A stretch of 40,841 nt of DNA from Chloroflexota bacterium (GCA_020628815.1 JAHDEN010000008.1:1-40841); one strand, 5' to 3'. Counted from the first letter of the stretch, positions 1 to 8,007 are shown. Program-made: numbers and translations. Notes: generated from the letters alone by a model not told the origin.

Positions 1-1
1 T

Positions 2-421
2 GTTGGAGCTATTTGGTTAGTTTCTACTATTTTATTGATTAGCGGTTATTTGCCTGCAACCTACATGACTCTTATTCTGTCATGGGCTTTAATTCCGGCC
101 TTGATCCAATTTTGGTTTGGGGCCGACATTTTATGGCATTATCGCAAAATTTTGTTTTGGGGCATTGTGCCGATGACGCTCTATTTAGCTGTGGCAGATA
201 GCATAGCGATTGCGGCCGGTACTTGGACGATTAGCGAAGAAAAGACATTAGGAATCATGCTGGGGCCGGTTTTGCCCCTAGAAGAATTCACATTTTTCTT
301 GATGACAAATGTATTAGTTGTGTTTGGGGTAACGCTCCTTTTAGCACGCCAAAGCCATGAACGTTCGGCCGATATGCCGGTCTTAAAAGAGTGGGTCGCG
401 ATTGAACGGGCAACTGGCTAA
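2..421 (+). CDS. Lycopene cyclase-domain carotenoid protein, 5'-truncated
   Basis: The reading frame is open from the first bases of the window, so the N-terminal part lies upstream; about 139 residues are visible. The protein is almost entirely hydrophobic, with membrane segments and the family-like block PLEEFTFFLMTNVLVVFG near the C-terminus. This matches the heterodimeric/fused CrtYcd-type lycopene cyclase domain, a membrane protein that cyclises the ends of lycopene or a related acyclic carotenoid. Such proteins usually carry two similar halves of about 100 residues; only the second half is seen here. A TTG at 35 could act as a start, but the upstream frame continues as hydrophobic sequence, so truncation by the window edge is preferred. 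It is followed without a gap by the CruF-like gene, which supports a carotenoid role. Confidence 0.8.
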   Translation, partial: VGAIWLVSTILLISGYLPATYMTLILSWALIPALIQFWFGADILWHYRKILFWGIVPMTLYLAVADSIAIAAGTWTISEEKTLGIMLGPVLPLEEFTFFLMTNVLVVFGVTLLLARQSHERSADMPVLKEWVAIERATG

Positions 422-425
422 CAAA

Positions 426-1235
426 ATGAAGACCCTGAATTTGTCACAACCTCCATCTGTTTTTGTCAGGATATTTGGCAGTTTTCAGCCACTACAGCTC
501 GTATTGCTGGCTGTTTGGTTTGGGGTGATGACGGCTGTTCCCATCGGGATTTGGACCATAGGTGAGCAAAGCATCCCGATAACAATGCTAGTGGGGACAC
601 TGGCCCAGGCCGCCTTGGTGATCGCCATCCTAACAAATGTGTGGGGCTGGCAGCGCACGTGGCTAACTTTTGCTGGGGTTGGGGTGCTGGGCTGGCTGGC
701 GGAATTTATAGGGACAACTACCGGGCTGCCGTTCGGCCGTTACGAATACACAGAACTGCTTTGGCCTCAGATCGGGCATGTGCCACTTTTGGTGCCGGTG
801 GCTTGGTTTATATTGCTGCCATCGTGCTGGCGTTTGGCTGAAATGATTTTGGGTGCCGGTGCTAAAAATTGGCAGCGGGCCGCAGTTGCCGCTTTTGGCA
901 TGGTGACGTGGGACCTGCTGCTGGACCCTCAAATGGTGAACTGGGGCTTCTGGATCTGGCAAGATGTTCCTGCTTTTTCATGGTTTGGGATTCCGTTTTT
1001 AAACTTTTTTGGCTGGTTTTTGGTGGCGTTTTTGATGGGCTTAATTTTGCGCCCAGCCTCGCTGGTTCAAACCGGCTGGTCGTTGTGGCTGGTGTTTGCC
1101 ATCAGCTGGTTTTTAGAAACGTTTGGGCTTTTGTTTTTTTGGGGGTTGCCCGGCCCGGCCGTGGCTGGCGGTCTGGTAATGGGGGGCTTGATGATTTGGT
1201 CTTTTAGAGCCTATGTAGGAGAAAAGCATGTTTAA
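426..1235 (+). CDS. cruF: CruF-like carotenoid hydratase (DUF422 family membrane protein)
   Basis: A protein of about 269 residues with roughly seven hydrophobic segments and no soluble domain. It carries features of the carotenoid biosynthesis DUF422/CruF family, such as the GLPFGRYEYTE block and the DPQMVNWGFWIW block. CruF adds water to the psi-end of acyclic or monocyclic carotenoids (1',2'-hydratase), giving the hydroxyl later glycosylated in myxoxanthophyll- or deinoxanthin-type pigments. The ATG at 426 is chosen because it lies just after the stop of the upstream gene; a TTG at 402 in the same frame would add eight residues and cannot be excluded. The end overlaps the next start by 8 bases (ATGTTTAA), typical of translational coupling. 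Confidence 0.8.
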   Translation: MKTLNLSQPPSVFVRIFGSFQPLQLVLLAVWFGVMTAVPIGIWTIGEQSIPITMLVGTLAQAALVIAILTNVWGWQRTWLTFAGVGVLGWLAEFIGTTTGLPFGRYEYTELLWPQIGHVPLLVPVAWFILLPSCWRLAEMILGAGAKNWQRAAVAAFGMVTWDLLLDPQMVNWGFWIWQDVPAFSWFGIPFLNFFGWFLVAFLMGLILRPASLVQTGWSLWLVFAISWFLETFGLLFFWGLPGPAVAGGLVMGGLMIWSFRAYVGEKHV

Positions 1236-1836
1236 ACTGACCGTGTTTAATCTTATTTTGTGGACGATTTTGGCGTTTTTCTTTGGTGCATTGCCGTTTG
1301 CATGGTGGATCGGCCGTTTGGCCGGTATTGAGATTCGCACCGTTGCAGATGGAAACCCTGGCGCAACCAACGTGTTTCGCGCGGCCGGATTTGGCTGGGG
1401 CGTGGCTGCGATTTGTGCCGAGTTTAGCAAAGCGGCTATTCCGGTTGGCTTGGCCTACGTTGTGTTTGGCTGGGACAGCTACAGCATTGTGCCGATCGCT
1501 CTGGCGCCGACGCTGGGACATATGTTTAGCCCGTTTTTAGGCTGGAAAGGTGGAAAAGGATTGGCCACGATGCTGGGGGCATGGATCGGTTTAACGCTGT
1601 GGGTTATGCCCGTTATTTTACTTGTGCCACTGTCACTGATTCAGCTTGTGCTAAAGCCCAAAGAACCGCTGTGGGCCGTTTTGCCTTCTATTTTGCTAGG
1701 CTTTATCTGGCTGCTTGGCTTTGACTGGAACCCCGTATTTGTGGTGGTTTTGTTGTGCCAACTTGGTTTGGTTTTATACACACATCTGCCCATGTCTTCG
1801 TCCCGACCAGAGACGCAGGCGACACTACGTTCGTAA
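1228..1836 (+). CDS. plsY: PlsY-like glycerol-3-phosphate acyltransferase family membrane protein
   Basis: 202 residues with about five membrane segments. The PlsY signature blocks are present: DGNPGATNVFRAAG near residues 38-51, and GHMFSPFLGWKGGKGLATMLG near 92-112. PlsY uses acyl-phosphate to acylate glycerol 3-phosphate in phospholipid synthesis. Its position is unusual: it sits inside a carotenoid operon, overlapping the cruF-like gene by 8 bases and followed 12 bases later by a glycosyltransferase. It may therefore be a housekeeping PlsY carried along, or a paralogue recruited to acylate a pigment such as a carotenoid glycoside. The family assignment is well supported by motifs; the pigment role is only inferred from the neighbours. 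Confidence 0.82.
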   Translation: MFKLTVFNLILWTILAFFFGALPFAWWIGRLAGIEIRTVADGNPGATNVFRAAGFGWGVAAICAEFSKAAIPVGLAYVVFGWDSYSIVPIALAPTLGHMFSPFLGWKGGKGLATMLGAWIGLTLWVMPVILLVPLSLIQLVLKPKEPLWAVLPSILLGFIWLLGFDWNPVFVVVLLCQLGLVLYTHLPMSSSRPETQATLRS

Positions 1837-1848
1837 CCGTAAGGCACT

Positions 1849-2976
1849 ATGCAGATCTACTTTTTTCTGGTTCTTTTTTTCCTGATTATATTTTTAATTA
1901 CGGCGCTGAGTAATTTTGCGCTCATGGTTCGTTTGCGGCCGCATACAAAAGAAGCGGACCTGTCACGCTTGGCGATTTTGATTCCGGCCCGGAACGAAGC
2001 GGCCGTTATCGGCCGAACCGTTCGCCAGCTGCTGTCCCAATCGACCCAAAAATTTGAGCTGATTGTGTTAGACGATGGGTCAATTGATGGAACGGTCGAG
2101 GTGGCGTTACAGGCGGCTGACGGAGACTGTCGGTTAAAAATTGTGGAGGGGGATTCGCTACCCGCTGGCTGGTTGGGGAAGAATTGGGCCTGCCATCAAC
2201 TTTCACGCCGTGTGGCCCCATCTACCCGGTTTTTGCTTTTTGCAGATGCAGACGTAACGTGGGCGGCCGGTAGCTTAAACGGGCTGATGAACCAGTTTGA
2301 GCAATCAGACGCAGCACTGCTGTCTGTCTGGCCCACCCAGCAAACGGAGACGTGGGCTGAAAGGCTAGTGGTTCCCCTCATGAAATTTTCGATACTCAGC
2401 TATTTGCCATTGGTTGGGGTGCATCATCTGCCATTGTCGGTGTTTGCGGCCGCTAACGGGCAATGTATGCTGTTTAAGCGGCATGTGTATGAACATTCGG
2501 GCGGACACGCAACCGCTCGCAATCAAATTATCGAAGATGTTTTTCTAGCGCGTGTGACCAAGATGTTTGGCTTTAAGCTGCGGCTGGTGGATGGGGGCAG
2601 GCAAATCGGCTGTCGCATGTACACCGGCTGGCCAGAAATCCAAAATGGGTTTGGAAAAAATATTTTAGCCGGTCACGGTAACAGCGTCTCGTTTCTGTTG
2701 TTTTCAACCGTTTTTCATTGGATGGTTTTCGCCGCTCCGTTTATTTGGCTGGCATTTACCGGCACCACGCTGGCGCTGGGATTGGTTTTGCTTACCTTGA
2801 CTCTGCGCGTAGTCACCGATCTGTTTGTGGGTGTTCGGCCGGGTCTGGCTGTGATTCAAGCCCTGCTGATGCCGATTTCGGTGGTGTTGATGACGCTGGT
2901 TGCTTTTAGGGCGCTAAGTTGGCACTGGGGGACAGGGCCAGAGTGGAAAGGGAGGCGATTGCAGATTTCAGATTGA
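1849..2976 (+). CDS. Family 2 glycosyltransferase, CruG/CrtQ-like
   Basis: 375 residues. An N-terminal membrane segment (about residues 3-27) is followed by a GT-A fold family 2 glycosyltransferase: LAILIPARNEAAVIGRT at about 42-58, LIVLDDGSIDGT around 74-85 and the FADADVTW divalent-metal DxD-type motif near 130-137. Two or three further membrane segments lie near the C-terminus (about 290-355). This layout fits membrane-anchored glycosyltransferases that glycosylate hydroxylated carotenoids (CruG partners CruF in cyanobacteria; CrtQ acts in staphyloxanthin synthesis). It lies between plsY-like and desaturase genes in the same operon. The last codons (…LQISD) and the 40 bases after the stop are built of the intergenic words GATTTCAGATTGACGATTAA, so the C-terminus may be repeat-derived. 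Sugar donor and acceptor cannot be read from sequence. Confidence 0.78.
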   Translation: MQIYFFLVLFFLIIFLITALSNFALMVRLRPHTKEADLSRLAILIPARNEAAVIGRTVRQLLSQSTQKFELIVLDDGSIDGTVEVALQAADGDCRLKIVEGDSLPAGWLGKNWACHQLSRRVAPSTRFLLFADADVTWAAGSLNGLMNQFEQSDAALLSVWPTQQTETWAERLVVPLMKFSILSYLPLVGVHHLPLSVFAAANGQCMLFKRHVYEHSGGHATARNQIIEDVFLARVTKMFGFKLRLVDGGRQIGCRMYTGWPEIQNGFGKNILAGHGNSVSFLLFSTVFHWMVFAAPFIWLAFTGTTLALGLVLLTLTLRVVTDLFVGVRPGLAVIQALLMPISVVLMTLVAFRALSWHWGTGPEWKGRRLQISD

Positions 2977-3017
2977 CGATTAATCGTTAATCAAAAATCT
3001 TAAATCGAAAATAAACT

Positions 3018-4517
3018 ATGAGCGACTATGACACGATTATCATCGGAGCCGGGATTGGGGGAATGAGTACCGCAATCCGCTTGGCAGCGGCCGGTCAAAA
3101 GGTGCTGCTGCTTGAAAAAAACAACTCTGTTGGCGGGAAAATGGGGCAGTTGCGGGAAGATGGTTTTAGATGGGACCTTGGGCCAAGCGTGATTACGATG
3201 CGCCATGTGTTTGAAGAGCTGTTTGAATCGGCCGGTCGAAATTTAGAAGATTATTTGGACCTGCAGCCTATAGAGCCGTTGACCCGCTACTTTTATCAAG
3301 ATGGGACTGTGCTAGACATTAGCCAAAATCTGCCCAAAACGCTTGAACAGATCAGGATGATAGGCGGCACAAAAGATGAAGAGGGGTATTTGGCCTATCT
3401 AGCATATGCGGCCCGCATTCACCGCATCACCGGCCCGGTTTTTATCTATGACCGGCCGCCTACCCCTGCCAGCTTTTTGCGCGTGCCTGTGTGGGAAATG
3501 CCACAGGTTGATCCGTTTAGGACGATGCAGGGTGCGATCAAATCATTTGTGAAAGCGCCTCATTTGCGCCAGCTTTTGGGCCGATTTGCGACTTACGTGG
3601 GGGCCAGCCCCTATTTAGCCCCTGCAACACTGAATGTGATTGCGCATGTGGAGCTAAACGGCGGAGTGTGGTACCCGGCCGGGGGTATTTACAAGATCGC
3701 TGAAGCATATCAGCGGCTGTGCCATGAGTTGGGTGTTGAGATTCGGACCGAGCAAATGGTTGAAGAAATTTTGGTGAGCAGTAGCGGGCAAGTGCAGGGT
3801 GTACGGGTAAACGGAGAAGCGATCATGGCGCAACACGTTGTAGCCAATGTTGATGTGGCTACGGTCTACGACAAGCTGTTGCCCCGCACGGCCGCCGTCC
3901 AACAAAAAAGTGAGAAACTGCAAGCGGCCGAACCGTCGTGTTCAGGGTTTGTATTGTTGTTGGGCGTTGATGTGGGGGATCAGCAGGCTGGTCCCCTACG
4001 GGAAATGGTTCACCACAATATATTTTTTAGCCAAGATTATGAGCGGGAGTTTGAGCAAATATTTGGTGAGGGTGTCATGCCGGATGACCCGACAATTTAC
4101 GTAGCTGTGACACAAAAAGCTGAACCGGAACATGCTCCAGACAATCATGAAAATTGGTTTGTGTTGGTGAACGCACCGGCTCTGGATGCTAGCAAATGGG
4201 ATTGGGACGCAAAAGCGGCCGACTATCGTGACCTAATCATTAAAAAGCTAAAGGGGCACGGGGTAGATTTAGACGGCCGGATTGTGGTTGAAAAGATGCT
4301 GACGCCGGCCGATATTCAAGAGATGACCGGGGCGCATCGGGGTGCCTTGTATGGCACAAGCTCGAATGATAAATGGGCAGCGTTTAGACGGCCGCACAAC
4401 AAATGCGCGGAGGTTGAGGGGCTTTACTTTTGTGGGGGGACAACCCATCCCGGTGGAGGGGTGCCGATGGTGACGCTGTCGGGCAAAGTTGCGGCCGAAA
4501 TGATCCTTGGGAATTGA
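3018..4517 (+). CDS. CrtI/CrtD-family FAD-dependent carotenoid desaturase
   Basis: 499 residues. The N-terminus is a dinucleotide-binding fold (DTIIIGAGIGGMSTAIRLAA, residues 5-24, then a conserved Glu at LLLEKN), followed by the SVGGKMGQ block of phytoene-desaturase-like flavoproteins. The C-terminal signature GLYFCGGTTHPGGGVPMVTLSGK (about 467-489) also fits the family. The GGGVPMVTLSGK form resembles hydroxycarotenoid 3,4-desaturases (CrtD) more than phytoene desaturase proper (CrtI). A CrtD role suits the neighbouring CruF, since CrtD acts on 1'-hydroxylated ends, but CrtI activity remains possible. Translation starts at the ATG that opens the conserved N-terminal strand; no strong ribosome site is seen in the repeat-like 40-base gap before it. 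Last gene of the carotenoid operon. Confidence 0.85.
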   Translation: MSDYDTIIIGAGIGGMSTAIRLAAAGQKVLLLEKNNSVGGKMGQLREDGFRWDLGPSVITMRHVFEELFESAGRNLEDYLDLQPIEPLTRYFYQDGTVLDISQNLPKTLEQIRMIGGTKDEEGYLAYLAYAARIHRITGPVFIYDRPPTPASFLRVPVWEMPQVDPFRTMQGAIKSFVKAPHLRQLLGRFATYVGASPYLAPATLNVIAHVELNGGVWYPAGGIYKIAEAYQRLCHELGVEIRTEQMVEEILVSSSGQVQGVRVNGEAIMAQHVVANVDVATVYDKLLPRTAAVQQKSEKLQAAEPSCSGFVLLLGVDVGDQQAGPLREMVHHNIFFSQDYEREFEQIFGEGVMPDDPTIYVAVTQKAEPEHAPDNHENWFVLVNAPALDASKWDWDAKAADYRDLIIKKLKGHGVDLDGRIVVEKMLTPADIQEMTGAHRGALYGTSSNDKWAAFRRPHNKCAEVEGLYFCGGTTHPGGGVPMVTLSGKVAAEMILGN

Positions 4518-4623
4518 CGATTTAAGATTTTGGATTGAGGTGCATAGGCTGGCGTATGAACGGCCTTTAGCCATGTAGGGGTCGAAGGGGGGATCATTGC
4601 TATCAACTTAAGCCATTTTTCCA

Positions 4624-4731
4624 AGGGCTCAAGCCCTCGTTTAAGACAAGAAACCTGATCAATCAGGTTAAAAGGGCTGCGAGAGCCCGATTTATCGGGC
4701 TTCCTATCTTAGCCGCAGGATTGATCCTGCG
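4624..4731. repeat. Cluster of four short tetraloop hairpins
   Basis: The 237-base gap between the convergent desaturase and methyltransferase genes holds four near-regular perfect inverted repeats with four-base loops: 4624-4637 (5 bp stem, loop TCAA), 4652-4669 (7 bp, AACCTGA/TCAGGTT, loop TCAA), 4684-4701 (7 bp, AGCCCGA/TCGGGCT, loop TTTA) and 4714-4731 (7 bp, CGCAGGA/TCCTGCG, loop TTGA). Stem sequences differ but geometry is shared, so this is not a simple tandem repeat. It may end transcription from both sides or stabilise RNA 3' ends; none of the hairpins is followed by a clear T tract. No gene is seen in this gap. Confidence 0.7.
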
Positions 4732-4753
4732 AGATTGGGCAGGTTTTTGGCTC

Positions 4754-5419
4754 CTATTCGCTGTCGTCCGCTTCTGGCTTATGCGCCCAGATGACGTAGA
4801 GTGGATCTTCGGCCGCTGATGCCCCCGTTTCCGTATTTTTGATTCGGGCGGCCGCTTCACCCCATTCGGCCGATTGTTGGAAATAAGTAACCACCAACTG
4901 CACATGCTGTGCATCGTCTGTGACTTGCCACACGGCGGTCGCTTTTTGCGGAAAACAGCGGTTCGAGAAAGAGACAATAAAGACCCCGCCTGGCTTGAGA
5001 ACCCGATAGACCTCTGCAAAAACCTCCAGCGGTTGGGTGAGATATTGGACCGAAACGGCACAGACGGCCGCGTCAAACTCCCCATCTGCAAAAGGCAACT
5101 TTGGGTTTTGATTGAGATTGTGAACCCACACATCCCCATCGCTAATGGCCGGATTATTAACCATTTCGTCCGCATTCATCCCCAAGCCAACCACCCGTTT
5201 GGGTGTTAAATGGGCCATGGGAATGTGTGATCGCCAGCTTGACATGAGATCGAGAATCGCGCCGTCTTTGGGTAGTGTGTCGGCGTAGCAGCTGGCTAGG
5301 GTTTCGATTGCGGGATCATCAAGATGCACCACCATGCGTGGTGTTTGGTAAAAGTTTGCGTCGTCACTATCGTCGTCGCGAATAAAATAATCTGCTGGAA
5401 AAACGTCTGTTGTCTTCAT
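4754..5419 (-). CDS. Class I SAM-dependent methyltransferase
   Basis: About 221 residues when started at the ATG at 5419 (MKTTDVFPADYF); a TTG nine codons upstream is possible but less likely. Motifs of the class I Rossmann methyltransferases are visible: GAILDLMSSWRSH (a variant of motif I found in a subgroup of these enzymes), the acidic position after GLG, DGEFDAAVCAVSVQYL (motif for the adenine end of SAM) and VYRVLKPGGVFIVSFSNRCF (motif III region). The protein is soluble and cytoplasmic, with an acidic C-terminus. The substrate is unknown. It lies downstream of two FHA genes on the same strand, possibly in one transcript, but that neighbourhood gives no clear hint of function. Confidence 0.85.
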   Translation of the reverse strand: MKTTDVFPADYFIRDDDSDDANFYQTPRMVVHLDDPAIETLASCYADTLPKDGAILDLMSSWRSHIPMAHLTPKRVVGLGMNADEMVNNPAISDGDVWVHNLNQNPKLPFADGEFDAAVCAVSVQYLTQPLEVFAEVYRVLKPGGVFIVSFSNRCFPQKATAVWQVTDDAQHVQLVVTYFQQSAEWGEAAARIKNTETGASAAEDPLYVIWAHKPEADDSE

Positions 5420-5474
5420 AAACGAAATTGCGGGGACAAGTGTCAAATGATCGTTTGAGTCCCGTAAACCCGCA

Positions 5475-5903
5475 TCAAAATTCTAAGCGATAATCAGTTG
5501 AGCCGATGGTTATGACATCTCCGGCCGTGATGACGGCTGGGCGTTCAATTTCAGCTCCGTTAAGCAATGTGCCATTGCTGCTGTTTAAATCTTCTAGCCA
5601 CCATTGGTTGCCCCGACGGGCGATTAGAGCGTGTTTGCCCGATGCAAACTCGTCTGACACAACAATAGCGTTGGTGGCACCCCGGCCGATGCCGGTCACC
5701 GGCCGTAGCGGATGGCGGCTACCAAGTTCATGAGTTGCTTCTTCTGTGTTGATGATAACCAGCGACGCACGCTGATCGGCCACATTTTCGAGCAAGGCGG
5801 ACGTGGCGCGTAAATCTCGCCACATAAACCAGCCGAGCATTCCGGCAAACGCCAGAAGGGCAAGTGCGCTGACGATGCGAAAGGAAAAAAGAAGAAGTTC
5901 CAT
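5475..5903 (-). CDS. Membrane-anchored FHA-domain protein (FhaB-like)
   Basis: 142 residues from the ATG at 5903 (MELLLFSFRIVSALAL). A single N-terminal membrane segment (about residues 5-27) is followed by a short linker and a C-terminal FHA domain: GIGRGATNAIVVSDEFASGKHALI contains the GR and S..H phosphothreonine-binding positions, and LEDLNSSNGTLLNGAEI contains the NGT signature. FHA domains bind phosphothreonine peptides, usually products of Ser/Thr kinases. The arrangement of an N-terminal membrane anchor plus FHA, directly downstream of an FhaA-like gene, mirrors FhaB/FhaA of actinobacteria and Chloroflexota. The PknA/PknB, PP2C, RodA and PBP genes that often accompany them are not next to it here. 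Confidence 0.85.
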   Translation of the reverse strand: MELLLFSFRIVSALALLAFAGMLGWFMWRDLRATSALLENVADQRASLVIINTEEATHELGSRHPLRPVTGIGRGATNAIVVSDEFASGKHALIARRGNQWWLEDLNSSNGTLLNGAEIERPAVITAGDVITIGSTDYRLEF

Positions 5904-5961
5904 AATTTGAGCGAGGGAGCATGTTACCAATCAAAGATTGGTCTGTTAGCGAAGCGCCACG

Positions 5962-6756
5962 TTACCGTCTGCGCCAACGTTGAGTTGGGTTGATTTGAGG
6001 ACCGGTATCGTCAGGGGCGTCTTTCCCACCGTCGACTCCTTCTCCATACACAAGCGAAACTTCTGCTAGCTGAATTACATCTCCCGGCCGTAAACCACAT
6101 TCATCCACCCGTTCGCCGTTAACAACTACACCGGCCCGGCTACCCATATCAAACAGGCTAAATTGGTTAAAGCGCCAGCGGATTTGGGCGTGGACCCGGC
6201 TTACGGTCGATGATTCGATCACGATCTCATTATCCGGCCGACGGCCGATGTGCATCGTGAGCTGATCCAGGTCGATATGTTGTTTCCCATCCACAATTAC
6301 CCATGCTTGGCGATTGCGAGCCATGTCACGCATCTGCTCTTCAACCGCTTTGCGGCTGTGGGCGCGGGTGTGGCTGTCTTCCCGGTTTGGGTCAATTTCT
6401 GATCGGATGAGGAGCCTTCCCTCACGAATAATTTCATCTGACACCAAAGAGACTTCAGGTGGAACGGTGAGAACCACCCCCACCTCGGTAGCTAATTCTG
6501 GCAGCCATTTACCAAGCCGTACCGATAAATCGGGCTCTGTGTCTAAGATGTGATCCATATCGGCCGGGTGCAGATGCACCTCGTAGAAATTTGTGTGTTG
6601 GGCTTTCCCCTCGTCCACTAATTTTTCAAACGTTTGGGCCAGATGGGTTGCAATCGCCCCGCCCCCCAAGCGTTCGCCAGAGATGCGATCAAAAAATCCT
6701 TCTATCAGCCGTTTTGCGGCCGATTCTACTTGTGAAAATCGTTCGTCGTTACTCAT
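5962..6756 (-). CDS. FhaA-like protein: DUF3662 plus C-terminal FHA domain
   Basis: 264 residues from the ATG at 6756 (MSNDERFSQ); upstream in-frame codons to 6807 look non-coding. Residues about 5-115 match the N-terminal DUF3662/FhaA_N domain (VESAAKRLIEGFFDRISGE, NFYEVHLHPADMDHI), and residues about 170-245 form an FHA domain with IGRRPDNEIVIESSTVSRVHAQI and the GSRAGVVVNGERV block. In actinobacteria FhaA binds phosphorylated partners of the cell-wall machinery. Transcribed away from selD and towards the membrane FHA gene, 58 bases apart, so probably one operon. The NG turn is preserved (VVNGE) although the usual SxNGT is altered. Cytoplasmic, no membrane segment. Confidence 0.85.
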   Translation of the reverse strand: MSNDERFSQVESAAKRLIEGFFDRISGERLGGGAIATHLAQTFEKLVDEGKAQHTNFYEVHLHPADMDHILDTEPDLSVRLGKWLPELATEVGVVLTVPPEVSLVSDEIIREGRLLIRSEIDPNREDSHTRAHSRKAVEEQMRDMARNRQAWVIVDGKQHIDLDQLTMHIGRRPDNEIVIESSTVSRVHAQIRWRFNQFSLFDMGSRAGVVVNGERVDECGLRPGDVIQLAEVSLVYGEGVDGGKDAPDDTGPQINPTQRWRRR

Positions 6757-6909
6757 GTGTTTTATCCGGTAAGATTTTACCGTTTTGGTTGGTCTACACC
6801 AGTTCAAGCGGAAAATAGTTGGTGTTAAAGTTTATTATAAACCCTTCGGTTGCTTAGGGTAAAAACTGCTATACTCCCGCTTACCTGCTTGCAAATAAAT
6901 TCTTTGGGG

Positions 6910-6935
6910 CCGGTCAATTTTTTACATCTGACCGG
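6910..6935 (+). promoter_or_regulatory. Leader hairpin before selD
   Basis: A perfect 7 bp inverted repeat CCGGTCA (6910-6916) / TGACCGG (6929-6935) with a 12-base loop sits 12 bases upstream of the selD ribosome site (GGAGG at 6948-6952). G-U pairs can lengthen the stem outward. It may be a protein-binding operator or an RNA hairpin near the start of the message; the function is not known. A possible -10 box TATACT lies at 6870-6875, but no well-spaced -35 box was seen. Confidence 0.4.
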
Positions 6936-6956
6936 TCTTCAATAACTGGAGGACTG

Positions 6957-7997
6957 ATGGCTGATTACACAAACATCCGCTTAACAGAATTATCTTCATC
7001 TGCTGGTTGAGCGGCAAAGTTAGCTCCGGGTGAGCTATCCCAAGTTATTCAACCAATTCGAGATACATTTAATCCGGCCGACTTTCCCCAGCTTTTGGTG
7101 GGATTAGAAGTTGCCGACGATGCAGGGGTCTACCAACTCAACGATCAGCAGGCGATCATCAACACAACCGACTTTTTCCCGCCAGTTGTTGACGATCCAT
7201 ATGATTTTGGGGCTATTGCGGCTGCCAATGCACTGTCAGACGTGTACGCCATGGGTGGCAAAGTTTTGTTTGCCATGAACCTCGTGGCGTTCCCGGCCGA
7301 TTTGGATACCGACATTCTTAAAGAGATTTTGCGAGGTGGTGCAGAAAAAGTTGCCGAAGCTGGCGGCGTGATTCTGGGCGGTCATAGTGTGGCGGACAAC
7401 GAACCGAAGTACGGCTTGGCGGTAACCGGAATCATCGAACCAGAACGTGTGAAACGGAAAGGGGGTGCCCGGCCGGGCGATGTGTTGGTTTTGACCAAAC
7501 CGCTGGGTGTGGGTGTGATTACAACTGCGCTTAAACGGGGCAAAACAGAACAGGCTGACGTTGATCTCGCCGTTGAAGCGATGAAAACGTTGAACAAAGC
7601 GGGTGCTGAAGCGGCCCAAGCGGCCGATGCCCAAGCGATGACCGACATTACCGGATTTGGTATTTTGGGTCACGGCTTCGAGATGGCGCGGGCCGGAAAT
7701 GTGACGTTCAGGCTCAAGATGGCCGATCTGCCACTGCACAACGGAACGGTACGGTATGCCGAAATGGGAACCATCCCTGGCGGAACCGGCCGGAATGCGG
7801 CCCACTTTGGTGAGCATGTAGAATTTGGCCCAGACGTGTCTGAGCTGATGCAGAAAATTCTGTGGACACCGGAAACCTCAGGCGGCTTGTTGGCCGCCAT
7901 CCCACCCGAAAACGTGGCCAGTTTTATAGACCAGATGCCCAGTGGAACGGTAGTTGGTGTGGTTGAAGCGGGTGGGCCAAAGATCATTGTTGAGTAA
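6957..7997 (+). CDS. selD: Selenide, water dikinase (SelD) containing selenocysteine
   Basis: 346 residues when the in-frame TGA at 7008-7010 (codon 18) is read as selenocysteine. SelD makes selenophosphate from selenide and ATP, the selenium donor for Sec-tRNA and selenouridine. The N-terminus reads TELSSSAG-U-AAKLAPGEL; the Sec takes the place of the catalytic Cys (Cys17 in E. coli) and K21 matches the essential Lys. The rest is a normal SelD: GLEVADDAGVYQL, TTDFFPPVVDDPYDFG with metal-binding Asp residues, GGHSV and TDITGFGILGHGFEMA. The start has a strong ribosome site (GGAGG, four bases before the ATG). A caller that stops at TGA would wrongly start this gene near 7095 and lose 46 residues including the active site. 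The presence of Sec implies selA, selB and selC elsewhere in the genome. Confidence 0.95.
7008..7037 (+). promoter_or_regulatory. UGA selenocysteine codon with bacterial SECIS-like hairpin
   Basis: Ten bases after the TGA (7008-7010) lies a perfect 6 bp stem TAGCTC (7021-7026) / GAGCTA (7032-7037) closing a five-base loop CGGGT with exposed guanines. Bacterial SECIS elements sit inside the coding region just downstream of UGA and present a short apical stem with G in the loop, about 11 bases from UGA in E. coli fdhF. The spacing and loop here match that description. Direct base pairing is seen in sequence; SelB binding is inferred. Confidence 0.8.
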
Positions 7998-8007
7998 AGG
8001 GCGCAGG

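Noticed and set aside
4663..5175. 170-codon minus-strand frame overlapping the methyltransferase
   Set aside because: It runs in another frame through the methyltransferase and the hairpin cluster; the methyltransferase motifs identify the true frame.
6850..6875. TTGCTT…TATACT promoter for selD
   Set aside because: The gap between the boxes is only 14 bases, too short for a normal sigma-70 promoter; kept only as a possible -10 box.
7008..7010. TGA in selD read as a nonsense mutation or pseudogene
   Set aside because: It stands exactly at the catalytic position, has a SECIS-like hairpin at the right distance, and the rest of the gene is intact.
7236..7817. 193-codon antisense frame inside selD
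   Set aside because: It mirrors the codon pattern of selD on the other strand; SelD is clearly the real gene.
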